Shown here one piece after another: positions 33,960 to 43,300 of a DNA stretch of 64,000 nt; positions within the stretch are counted from its first letter, which is position 1; every line of letters begins with the position of its first letter. The DNA is from Phascolarctobacterium sp. Its GTDB lineage: Bacteria > Bacillota > Negativicutes > Acidaminococcales > Acidaminococcaceae. The notes below the pieces were generated by a model, which did no database searches, was not told the DNA's origin, and saw only the letters and a program-made list of their open reading frames with translations. Location: positions 1 through 64,000 of the forward strand of contig JAUNOC010000003.1 of assembly GCA_030531205.1 (NCBI GenBank), in the 5' to 3' direction. The translations under genes and the position numbers were made by a program.

Positions 33960-34826
33960 ATGTTAACAAGAATTATTACAGCAGTTATTGGTATTGTGCT
34001 GGCAGTTGGTATAATTACATACGGCGGTTGGGTTTTCGGCCTGGCTGTTTTGGTATTGGGAGTTTTGGCATGGCATGAGTTTTTCCAAATGGCGAAGAAT
34101 AAAGGTTTTCACATTTATCCATTTTCCGGTGGTGGTGGTGTGGCTTTGTTGCTTGCATTGGTAGGGTATGCTTATACCGAAGGTGTTGACCAATTCTTTC
34201 AATATCCTTGTATATTGCTTTTGACAGTTGTGATTTTTCTTTTGATTTGTTTTGAAGGCCTTTTGCGGCATTGTCATTGGCATGAGGAAAACTGGATGGC
34301 GGATGCAAGTTATACTGCTTTCAGCTTTTTCTATTGCGGACTTTTGCTGGCTCATGTAATTTTGGTGCGTGGAGTTCCGGGATGGAAGTTTGAACTTTTC
34401 AATCATACTATGACTTATGGGGAAGCATTGCTGTGGATGGTGCTTTTGGGAACTTGGGCAAGTGATACTTTTGCTTATTTCATCGGTATCACTTTTGGTA
34501 AGCATAAGTTTTGCAAGGTAAGTCCGAAAAAGTCATGGGAAGGGGCAATAGGCGGTTTCTTTGGTTCTATGTTTGTGGTTGTTGCGGTGGGAATACACTT
34601 TATGATGATGAGTAGCAGTTTGGCTCATTGTCTTGGTTTTGTCATTGCGTTTTTCGCACCCGTAGGAGATTTGATTGAGAGTGTGATTAAGCGTGGCTTT
34701 GAGGTTAAGGATAGCGGGATTTTGTTGCCGGGACATGGGGGAGTGTTGGACCGGTTTGACAGTTTGTTGTTCACGGCTCCTCTCACATACTATGTTTTAT
34801 TGTTTTGGAAAATGTTTATAGGATGA
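33960..34826 (+). CDS. cdsA: Phosphatidate cytidylyltransferase
   Basis: 288 residues with about eight membrane helices. Makes CDP-diacylglycerol, the phospholipid precursor. The family signature is at the C-terminus: SPKKSWEGAIGGF and V-G-D-L-I-E-S-V-I-K-R-x-F-x-V-K-D-S-G-x-L-L-P-G-H-G-G-V-L-D-R-F-D-S-type region. Starts one base after uppS and overlaps dxr by ATGA. Confidence 0.96.
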   Translation: MLTRIITAVIGIVLAVGIITYGGWVFGLAVLVLGVLAWHEFFQMAKNKGFHIYPFSGGGGVALLLALVGYAYTEGVDQFFQYPCILLLTVVIFLLICFEGLLRHCHWHEENWMADASYTAFSFFYCGLLLAHVILVRGVPGWKFELFNHTMTYGEALLWMVLLGTWASDTFAYFIGITFGKHKFCKVSPKKSWEGAIGGFFGSMFVVVAVGIHFMMMSSSLAHCLGFVIAFFAPVGDLIESVIKRGFEVKDSGILLPGHGGVLDRFDSLLFTAPLTYYVLLFWKMFIG

Positions 34827-35956
34827 AGCACATATCTCTATTAGGCAGTACCGGCTCCATTGGTCGCCAGACCATAGAAGTTGCTCTTGCTAATCCTGAC
34901 AAATTGAAAATAGTTGCCATTGCTGCCCATAAAAATGTGGCAGAGATGGAAAGGCAGATAAAAGTTTTGCAACCGGAAGTGGCAGTTTTAACGGATGTAA
35001 CTGCGGCACGGGAATTGCAAAAATGTTGTGGTTCCAAAACTAAGATTTTGGCAGGGCAGGACGGCTTATTGGCAGCAGCTACTTGGCAAAGTGCTGATGT
35101 AGTAGTTGGTGCAATGGTTGGTTATGTTGGTTTGCGACCAATTTTGGCAGCGATTGAATGTGGAAAAAACATTGCCCTTGCCAACAAGGAAACTTTGGTG
35201 GCGGCAGGGAAGATTGTGATGGAGGCAGTACATCGTAAAGGAGTAACTTTAACTCCCGTAGACAGCGAGCATAGTGCCATTTTCCAGTCACTTCGTGGCG
35301 GGGCTAAAACTGAAATCAAAAATTTAATGCTTACGGCAAGCGGCGGGCCTTTCTTTGGAAAAAACAGAAAGGAATTGGCAAATGTCACTGTGGACCAATG
35401 TTTGCATCATCCTAATTGGAGAATGGGAGCAAAGGTCACTATTGATTCCAGCACTTTGGCAAACAAGGGTTTGGAAGTGATTGAGGCACATTGGCTGTTT
35501 GATATGCCGTACGAAAAGATTAAAGTATTGATTCATCGTGAGAGTATTGTTCATTCTTTGGTGGAGTTTTGCGATGGCAGTGTAATAGCCCAGTTGGGGA
35601 ATCCTGATATGCGTTTGCCTATTCAGTATGCCTTAAGTTGGCCGGAAAGATATGCCAATTCTTTTGGTACTTTGGATTTGGTTAAGGCGGCAAAATTGAG
35701 TTTTGCAGAGCCGGACATTGAAACTTTTCCTGCGTTGCAACTTGCGGGAGAATGTGGTATGGCCGGTGGTGTATTGCCAACCGTATTCAATGCGGCTAAT
35801 GAAGTGGCAGTGGAAAAGTTTTTGGCAGGAAAGATTAAGTATTTAGATATCTACGAAACCACAGAAAAGGTGGTTAAGCAGTTTTCTGCAAAGGAAAATT
35901 ATACTTTGGAAGATATTGAAATGGCAGATAAGGAAGCCAGGGATTTGGCGAGGTAA
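34823..35956 (+). CDS. dxr: 1-deoxy-D-xylulose-5-phosphate reductoisomerase
   Basis: 377 residues from ATG 34823, overlapping the cdsA stop. MEP pathway enzyme. NADPH site LLGSTGSIGRQT at the N-terminus, ANKETLVAAG, PVDSEHSAIFQ (metal binding), LTASGGPF and the WRMGAKVTIDSSTLANKGLEVIEAH segments. An in-frame codon 18 bases upstream lacks any support. Together with ispG 1.5 kb downstream it shows the methylerythritol route to isoprenoids. Confidence 0.97.
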   Translation: MKHISLLGSTGSIGRQTIEVALANPDKLKIVAIAAHKNVAEMERQIKVLQPEVAVLTDVTAARELQKCCGSKTKILAGQDGLLAAATWQSADVVVGAMVGYVGLRPILAAIECGKNIALANKETLVAAGKIVMEAVHRKGVTLTPVDSEHSAIFQSLRGGAKTEIKNLMLTASGGPFFGKNRKELANVTVDQCLHHPNWRMGAKVTIDSSTLANKGLEVIEAHWLFDMPYEKIKVLIHRESIVHSLVEFCDGSVIAQLGNPDMRLPIQYALSWPERYANSFGTLDLVKAAKLSFAEPDIETFPALQLAGECGMAGGVLPTVFNAANEVAVEKFLAGKIKYLDIYETTEKVVKQFSAKENYTLEDIEMADKEARDLAR

Positions 35957-35958
35957 GG

Positions 35959-36705
35959 ATGGATTTTAGAGGTATTATTGTTGCGTTAATAACGATTGGT
36001 ATTTTGGTAACGGTGCATGAACTGGGGCATTTTATGGTTGCCAAAATGATGGGCATGCGGGTGGATGAGTTTGCCATTGGTTTTGGTCCCGTACTTTGGA
36101 AAAAGCAGAAGGGGGAAACACTTTATGCCATCCGTGCTATCCCTTTAGGCGGGTTTAACCGAATTGCCGGCATGAATCCCGATGACCCGTGGACGGAGGA
36201 CAGTTATAAGGCAAAATCTGTTTGGGCAAGAATGTTCACCATTGTGGCCGGGGCTTTGATGAATTTTGTTCTGGCGGCTGTGGTCTTTGCCATTATTTAT
36301 TTCTTTTGGCGTAATACGGGATTTTTCGCTTCCGTTTGGGGCGGTATTCTGCACATGGTGAAGGTTACGGTGTGGATGTTGCAGGGATTTTGGACAATGA
36401 TTTTTGGCAAGGGAGCAGTGGATTTGGCAGGCCCCTTGGGTGTTGTGATGGTGGCAGGAGATGTGGCTGCTCATGGTATGCGGGCTGTACTTAATTTTAT
36501 TGCTTTTCTAAGCGTTAATTTGGGTATTATCAATTTGCTGCCTTTGCCCGCTTTGGACGGGGGGCATTTTGTACTTTTGCTTTTAGAGGCCTTCCGTGGC
36601 AAGCCATTGCCGGATAAAGCCATGGAGTATATTCAATATGTTGGTGTTGCTTTGATTTTAGCCATTGTGCTTTTCAGTACTTATCAGGATATTTTGAGAT
36701 TTTAA
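35959..36705 (+). CDS. rseP: Site-2 protease RseP, short form lacking the PDZ domain
   Basis: 248 residues. Intramembrane zinc protease. Has the HELGH active site near residue 21 (TVHELGHFMVAK), the GPVLW and IRAIPLGGF segments, and the late LLPLPALDGGHF motif carrying the third ligand. Typical RseP/RasP proteins have 340-450 residues with one or two PDZ domains between the second and third helices; here the sequence passes directly from AIIYFFWRNTG to a short hydrophobic-amphipathic stretch, so PDZ is missing. The gene is otherwise intact and in its usual place behind dxr. Confidence 0.93.
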   Translation: MDFRGIIVALITIGILVTVHELGHFMVAKMMGMRVDEFAIGFGPVLWKKQKGETLYAIRAIPLGGFNRIAGMNPDDPWTEDSYKAKSVWARMFTIVAGALMNFVLAAVVFAIIYFFWRNTGFFASVWGGILHMVKVTVWMLQGFWTMIFGKGAVDLAGPLGVVMVAGDVAAHGMRAVLNFIAFLSVNLGIINLLPLPALDGGHFVLLLLEAFRGKPLPDKAMEYIQYVGVALILAIVLFSTYQDILRF

Positions 36706-36731
36706 AAGTAGTTGGTATCGGGAGGAAAATC

Positions 36732-37301
36732 ATGAATGTAACTGTGTTTTTGGGTTCCACCTTGGGAAATGATAAAATTTATGCAGAGGAAGTTGTAAAA
36801 ATTGGTAAGTGGATTGCCAAGAACGGACACACTTTAGTTTTTGGCGGCAGCCGTGAAGGTCTGATGGAAAAATTAGCTGTGACTGTTATGCAACAGGGAG
36901 GACCGGCTATAGGTGTACAGACCAAGTATTTGAATGATAAATATGGTGCAGTAGAAAATTTAACTACTTTGGAATTGGTTGACAAGATGGCGGAGCGTAT
37001 TACTCGTATGATTGAACTGGGTGATATGTTTATTATTTTTCCAGGTGGGGTAGGAACTTTGGAGGAGGCCGCTCAGGTCTTGTCAAGAAATAAGTTGGGG
37101 ATTATCGGGCTCAAACATATTGCTTTTTATAACTTGAATGGGTTTTATGATGGTTTTAAAAGGTATTTGAAAGGCATGGATAAAATGGGATTTGGGGATG
37201 AAAAATCTAACAAAGTAACACATTTTATCAATAGTGTTGCAGAAATTGATAATATTGCACAGATTGTGGTGTCTGACATAAACAATAAAAAACAATTTTG
37301 A
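36732..37301 (+). CDS. LOG-family (TIGR00730-like) nucleotide-binding protein
   Basis: 189 residues. Rossmann-like fold with the LOG signature PGGVGTLEE (the usual PGGxGTxxE) and LVFGGSREGLM in the N-terminal half. Enzymes of this type cleave cytokinin or other nucleoside monophosphates to base and ribose phosphate. GGGAGGAAAATC precedes ATG 36732. Inserted between rseP and ispG, which are commonly adjacent. Confidence 0.88.
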   Translation: MNVTVFLGSTLGNDKIYAEEVVKIGKWIAKNGHTLVFGGSREGLMEKLAVTVMQQGGPAIGVQTKYLNDKYGAVENLTTLELVDKMAERITRMIELGDMFIIFPGGVGTLEEAAQVLSRNKLGIIGLKHIAFYNLNGFYDGFKRYLKGMDKMGFGDEKSNKVTHFINSVAEIDNIAQIVVSDINNKKQF

Positions 37302-37371
37302 TTAAAACCTACAAAACGACTAAAAAAAACGTCTTGTATAGGTAGGAGGAAAAATTAAATCCGCTTTTAGG

Positions 37372-37399
37372 TGCCGCCGAAGGGCGGCATGTATTTTTT
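37372..37399 (+). terminator. Terminator after the LOG gene
   Basis: TGCCGCC (37372-37378)/GGCGGCA (37383-37389) with loop GAAG and a following ATTTTTTG. A preceding ribosome-site-like GGTAGGAGGAAAAATT (37341-37356) leads into no recognisable gene. Confidence 0.75.
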
Positions 37400-37407
37400 G
37401 TAAAGGT

Positions 37408-37447
37408 GAAAATTCCGTAATTTTCACGTGAAAATTACGGAATTTTC
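37408..37447. repeat. Perfect 40-bp palindrome
   Basis: Left half 37408-37427 and right half 37428-37447 are exact reverse complements with no loop, centred on CACGTG and containing AATTCCGTAATTTT. It lies between a terminator and the ispG promoter. Confidence 0.85.
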
Positions 37448-37495
37448 TCTGTTTTAATACCAATGGTTTTGTGGTATAATAAAAATGTATTAATT

Positions 37496-38551
37496 ATGAA
37501 AAGAAGAAAAACGATTCAATTACATATTGGCTCCGTGCCGGTAGGTGGAGATGCTCCTATTGCGGTACAGAGTATGACTAATACGCCAACTCAGGATGCG
37601 GAGAAAACTTTAGCACAAATCGGACGGTTGGCGGCAGCCGGGTGTGATATTGTCCGTTGTGCGGTGCCGGATGAAGATGCGGTGACCGGGTTGAAAAAGA
37701 TTTGTGAAAAGTCACCTTTGCCAGTCATTGCTGATATTCATTTTGATTATCGTTTGGCATTGGGTGCCTTGGCTGCGGGAGTGGCGGGGTTACGTTTAAA
37801 TCCGGGCAATATTACGGAGCAGGAAAAAGTTGTGGCGGTGGTGGAGAAGGCAAAAGGGAATAATATTCCTATACGCATTGGGGTCAATGGCGGTTCTTTA
37901 CCAAAAGATTTGCTGGCTAAATACGGGCATCCTACACCGGAAGCATTGGTGGAGGCCGCATGGCAACATATTCATATTTTAGAGAAACTTGATTATCGCA
38001 ACATAAAGGTTTCCTTGAAAGCACATGATGTGCCTTTGACATTGGCGGCTTATCGTCTGTTGGCAGAGCAATGTGATTATCCGTTGCATGTGGGAATTAC
38101 GGAGGCGGGGACTGTAAACAGCGGCATTATCAAAAGTGCAGTGGGCATAGGGGCGTTGCTGGCGGAAGGCATTGGGGATACAATTAGGGTTTCATTGACC
38201 GGTGATCCGGTGGAGGAAGTGCGGGTTGGCAGGGAAATATTAAAGGCATTGGGACTTAGGGATTACGGCCCGACTTTAATAAGTTGCCCGACTTGCGGCA
38301 GGACGCAAATTAATCTTGAAAAAATGGCTTTGGCGGTGGAAGAATATTTGCAGAAGATTACCAAGCCAATTAGTGTGGCCGTGATGGGGTGTGTGGTAAA
38401 TGGACCGGGAGAAGCAAGGGAAGCGGATGTTGGCATTGCCGGTGGTAAGGGAGAAGGATTGCTTTTCCGCAAGGGCGAGATTATTAAAAAAGTTCCTGAA
38501 GACAGGTTGTTAGCAGAATTGTTTGCGGAGATAGACAGAATTCAGGGATGA
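37496..38551 (+). CDS. ispG: 4-hydroxy-3-methylbut-2-enyl diphosphate synthase
   Basis: 351 residues from ATG 37496. Radical-type [4Fe-4S] enzyme of the MEP pathway (flavodoxin/ferredoxin-dependent). AVQSMTNTPTQD start, TIM-barrel, then the cluster ligands C-P-T-C-G-R-T-Q and the third Cys in GCVVNGPGEA. A TATAAT box at 37475-37480 is only 15 bases before the ATG and there is no purine-rich ribosome site, so the mRNA should have a very short leader. The longer in-frame start at 37463 lies upstream of that promoter and is rejected. Confidence 0.95.
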   Translation: MKRRKTIQLHIGSVPVGGDAPIAVQSMTNTPTQDAEKTLAQIGRLAAAGCDIVRCAVPDEDAVTGLKKICEKSPLPVIADIHFDYRLALGALAAGVAGLRLNPGNITEQEKVVAVVEKAKGNNIPIRIGVNGGSLPKDLLAKYGHPTPEALVEAAWQHIHILEKLDYRNIKVSLKAHDVPLTLAAYRLLAEQCDYPLHVGITEAGTVNSGIIKSAVGIGALLAEGIGDTIRVSLTGDPVEEVRVGREILKALGLRDYGPTLISCPTCGRTQINLEKMALAVEEYLQKITKPISVAVMGCVVNGPGEAREADVGIAGGKGEGLLFRKGEIIKKVPEDRLLAELFAEIDRIQG

Positions 38552-38634
38552 GGTTTCAGGTGTCAGGTATCAGGGAGCAGGGATGAAAAAAGTTCCTGTG
38601 ATTAGATAGCGATGTTGTGAGAAAGGATTAGAGT
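38552..38634. repeat. TCAGGTGT repeat and partial mosaic-repeat end
   Basis: TTTCAGGTGTCAGGTATCAGG (first 20 bases at about 38552-38571) followed by a left-type end AAAAAGTTCCTGTGATTAGA (38586-38605). The ribosome site AAAGGATTAGAGT before proS lies at its end. Confidence 0.55.
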
Positions 38635-40344
38635 ATGAAGGTTACACAATTGTATGCACCGACTTTGAGAGAGGTGCCGGCAGAGGCAGAGATTGTCAGC
38701 CATCAAATGTTGATGCGTTCCGGTTTTATCCGTAAGGCAACGGGAGGTATGTACACTTATTTGCCATTGGCTTGGCGGGTAATGAAGAAGATTGAGAATA
38801 TCATTCGTGAGGAAATGGATGCCAAAGGAGCACAGGAAATTTTAATGCCGATTACGCAACCGGCAGAACTATGGCAGGAGTCAGGACGTTGGGGCGCTTA
38901 TGGTGCGGAAATGTGGCGCTTGAAAGACAGGCATGGCAGGGAGTTCTGTTTGGGTCCAACTCATGAAGAAATGATTACGGCTTTGGTAAGGGATGAGGTG
39001 CGGTCTTACAGGCAGTTGCCTTTAATGCTTTACCAAATTCAAAACAAATATCGTGATGAACGCAGACCTCGTTTTGGTTTAATCCGCAGTCGTGAATTTA
39101 TTATGAAGGATTGTTATTCTTTTGATAGGGATGAGGCAGGACTTGATAAATCTTATAATGCTATGTATGGTGCGTATAGTCGTGTGTTCACCCGTTGTGG
39201 TTTAAATTATCGTCCGGTTGAGGCGGACAGTGGTGCTATTGGCGGTAGCGGTTCCCATGAGTTTATGGCTTTGGCGGAAACTGGTGAGGCAGAACTAGTT
39301 TATTGCAGCAAGTGTGATTATGCAGCGGATGTGGAAAAGGCGGAATTGCACGAAATAGTGGCGGCGGATGAGGCGTTGCAAGATGTAGAGGAGATTGCTA
39401 CACCTGACTGCAAAACTATTCAAGCAGTTTGTGATTATTTGAAGTTGCCCATAGAAAAATCTGTGAAAGCAGTGGCTTTCAGTTCCGAAAAGGGTTTAAT
39501 CCTTTGTTTTGTTCGTGGTGACCACGAAGTTAATGAAATTAAGGTTGTGAACACAGTTGGCGTGCCGGAAGTTATGATGGCGGAGGACAGCGAACTGGTT
39601 GCCGCAGGTACTGCGGGCGGTTATATGGGACCTAAGGGATTGGACTCAAAGAAGGTTATTGTAATTGTGGACAATACGGTTATGAAAATGCACAATTTCT
39701 GTTGTGGTGCCAATAAAGCAGGGTACCATTTGTTGAATGTAAATCCCAACCGTGATTTTACTCCGACTTATGTGGCGGATATTCGTTTGATTCAGGCAGG
39801 GGATCCTTGTCCGCATTGCGGAGCACCAGTGGCACATGCACGGGGGACGGAAGTTGGCCAAGTTTTCAAGCTTTTCACAAAATATTCCGGTGCTATGGGG
39901 GCAAAGTATTTGGACGAAGATGGCAAGGAACAGCCCGTTGTTATGGGGTGCTATGGTATTGGTGTAGGCCGTACCATGCAGGCAGTAGCTGAACAATATA
40001 ATGATAAGGATGGTATGATGTGGCCCCGTGCAGTTGCTCCTTATGAAGTAATCGTATTGCCTATGAATACCAAAGATGAGGCAAGCACAAAGAAGGCCTT
40101 TGAAATTTATGAAGCACTGCAAAAAGCAGGGGTGGAAACGGTTATTGATGACAGAAATGAAAGACCAGGCGTCAAGTTCAAGGATGCAGATCTGATTGGC
40201 TATCCTTTGCGGGTGGTGTGCGGACCGAAGACATTGGAACAAGGTAAGTTAGAAATCAAGATTCGCAAGACAGGTGAAGTAAAGATGCTAGATTTACAGA
40301 GTGATTACATTAAAGAGATTAAGGAAATTTTGGAAACATTATGA
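38635..40344 (+). CDS. proS: Prolyl-tRNA synthetase
   Basis: 569 residues, the bacterial type with an editing domain inserted between motifs 2 and 3. Class II motifs: RKATGGMYTYLPLAWRV (motif 1 region), FRDERRPRFGLIRSREF (motif 2), and YGIGVGRTMQAVAEQ (motif 3). The insertion domain spans about 230-400. Ends overlapping polC by ATGA. Charges tRNA-Pro. Confidence 0.97.
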   Translation: MKVTQLYAPTLREVPAEAEIVSHQMLMRSGFIRKATGGMYTYLPLAWRVMKKIENIIREEMDAKGAQEILMPITQPAELWQESGRWGAYGAEMWRLKDRHGREFCLGPTHEEMITALVRDEVRSYRQLPLMLYQIQNKYRDERRPRFGLIRSREFIMKDCYSFDRDEAGLDKSYNAMYGAYSRVFTRCGLNYRPVEADSGAIGGSGSHEFMALAETGEAELVYCSKCDYAADVEKAELHEIVAADEALQDVEEIATPDCKTIQAVCDYLKLPIEKSVKAVAFSSEKGLILCFVRGDHEVNEIKVVNTVGVPEVMMAEDSELVAAGTAGGYMGPKGLDSKKVIVIVDNTVMKMHNFCCGANKAGYHLLNVNPNRDFTPTYVADIRLIQAGDPCPHCGAPVAHARGTEVGQVFKLFTKYSGAMGAKYLDEDGKEQPVVMGCYGIGVGRTMQAVAEQYNDKDGMMWPRAVAPYEVIVLPMNTKDEASTKKAFEIYEALQKAGVETVIDDRNERPGVKFKDADLIGYPLRVVCGPKTLEQGKLEIKIRKTGEVKMLDLQSDYIKEIKEILETL

Positions 40345-43300
40345 AATCAGTTCTAGTTCCTGACAAGCAGAAAACTGAACAACTGTTTAAACAACTGAAC
40401 TTAAGTGACGCAGAAATTGCGTCACTCGTTTTCTTACAACTTTCTCAGATTGAGATTGATACGGAACTTGGAACATGGACTTTAGTTGGTAAAGGAAAGT
40501 TGGATGATGCCATACGAAAGAAAGTTGCAGAGCAATTAGAAAAAACATTTGGCTTAAAGAAAGTTGAATTTTCCCTTACAGAACCAGAGAAGATAAAGAA
40601 AAAGGAAACTGCACCTAAAAAAGAAAAGCCGGCGGAAATAGAGCAAAGTGATTATGATGATAGTGAAAGTGATTTTGCTAAGGCCTATGCTTCTCTTTAT
40701 GCTCCCAAGAATATGAACATTGTCTTCGGTAATGCACCTAAAGGAAATGTCCGCAGTATGTCCAGTATTACCGAAGAAGAAAACAGGGTTGTGGTAGAAG
40801 GAAAATTTGTTTCCACTTTGGACAAGGATGGAAAGCTGCAGAGTTTTATTGAAAAAGAATTGCCGACAGGTGCTATTCTTGTGACTTTTAATGTGGCAGA
40901 TGAAACCAACGGACTTTTTGTGCGGATGCGTTTTCCTGCTGAACGGGACGGTGAGGGGGATTATGCCACCCGTGGCAGAAAGGAATGTAATGATTTCAAA
41001 CGGCGCTTAAAAGTAGGACAAATGTTGCGTATTCAAGGCAATGTAGAACGGGATAAATATTTGTTCAACGAGTTGGTGCTTTTGCCTAAAGGAATTATGA
41101 TAGTACCGGAAGAAAAGCGGGTGGACACGGCAACTAACAAACGGGTTGAATTGCATTGCCATACTATGATGAGTGGCATGGACGGCATCACAGATATGGA
41201 AAAATTGGTGGAACGGGCAGTGGAATGGGGGCATCCCGCTTTGGCTATTACGGATCATGGTGTTGTGCAAGCGTTTCCGTTTTGTGCCAAGGCGTTGGCG
41301 GAAATCAATAGTGTGCGTAAGGGAAAAGATTTGCCACCCAGTGATTTGAAATTGATTTATGGTATGGAGGGATACATTCCTGAACATATTATTTTGTTAG
41401 TGAAGAATGCGGAAGGACTGCGTAATTTGTATAAAATGGTTTCACTCAGCCATTTGCGGTACTTTCATCGTCACCCTTTGTTGACTAAGGAAATGGTTAT
41501 GCAACATCGGAATGGTATTTTGCTTGGCAGTGCTTGTGCGGCAGGGGAACTTTACCGTGCATTGGTACGTGGGGCAACGGAAGATGAATTAGAGAAGATT
41601 GCTTCTTTTTATGACTATTTGGAAATCCAGCCAACAGGCAACAATGAATATATGGTGCGGAGTGGGAAATATACACAGGCGGATGTGGAAAACTTTAATC
41701 GTAAAATTTATGAATTGGGCAAGAAATTAGGCAAGTTGGTTGTTGCGACCGGTGATGTGCATTTCTTAAATCCGGAGGACGCTAAAGTCAGGGCGGTGTT
41801 GCAGGATGCACAAAAGTATGAGGATGCGGATAATCAGGCACCGCTTTATTATAGGACTACGGAAGAAATGTTAGCGGAGTTTAGCTACTTAGGAGATGAG
41901 ATTGCAGAAGAAATTGTAATAACTAATCCGGCTAAAATTGCGGCAATGGTGGAACGGTTGAAACCGGTTCCGGATGATGACCAACTTTATTCTCCGCATA
42001 TTCCTGGCGCAGAAGATTTTATCAAAAATATGGCCTATGAAAAAGCCCATAAACTCTATGGAAAAGAATTACCCAAGTTGGTGGATGATCGTTTGAAATT
42101 GGAACTTGATTCCATTATTGGACATGGGTTTGCCGTGCTTTACTATATTGCTCACAAGTTAGTAAAACGTTCTTTGGAAATAAACTATATGGTTGGCAGC
42201 AGGGGGAGTGTCGGATCCAGTTTTGTTGCTACAATGGTGGATATTACAGAGGTTAATCCTTTGGCACCCCATTACCATTGTCCGCAATGTTGTCATACAG
42301 AGTTTTTTACCGATGGTGAATATGCTTCCGGTTTTGATTTGCCACCGAAGAATTGTCCTAATTGCGGAGAAGAAATGGTAAGGGATGGGCACAATATTCC
42401 TTTTGCGGTGTTTATGGGATTTCACGGGGACAAGGTTCCTGATATAGATTTGAATTTCAGCGAAGTGGCACAGCATTACGCCCATGAATATACCAAAGAA
42501 TTATTTGGCAGGGATAATGTTTGCCGTGCGGGTACGATTGCTACTGTAGCTGCCCGTACTGCCATGGGGTTTGTGCGTGGCTATTTTGAAAAACGCAATA
42601 TTCATGCCCATCCTGCTTATATGGCTTCTATCATTCAAAGATTGCAAGGTGTGAAGCGGACAACAGGTCAGCATCCTGGCGGTATTATTGTAGTGCCACG
42701 TGATATGGATATTCATTATGTAACGCCAATGAATTATCCCAGTAACGAACGTAAGATGAAACTTAATATTTTGGGTGAGTATGATCCACCCACAATTACT
42801 ACCCATTTTGATTATCACAGCATTAATGACCGTATGGTGAAATTAGATATTTTGGGACATGATGACCCGGGTATGCTTCGTCATTTGGAGGAGATTATTC
42901 CCGGTCTGATAGCAAAAAATATTCCGGTGGGAGACCCGGAAACAATGGCTATTTTCACTGGTACGGAATCATTGGGGGTTACGCCGGAGCAAATTGGTTG
43001 TGCCGTTGGAACATATGGTATTCCGGAGTGCGGTACGAAATTTGTTCGTCAAATGATTGCAGATGTTAAACCAACTAAATTCAGTGATGTGGTACGGATT
43101 TCCGGTTATTCTCATGGTACGGATGTGTGGCTTAATAATGCTCAAGATTTGATCAGGGAAGGCAAGCCGGTAACAGATACAATTTCTACCCGTGATGATG
43201 TAATGACGCATTTGATTGGTGCAGGTGTAGAGCCGTCTATTGCCTTTGAAACAATGGAATTTGTCCGTAAGGGGAAAGCCCATAAGAATGGCCTTTTGCC

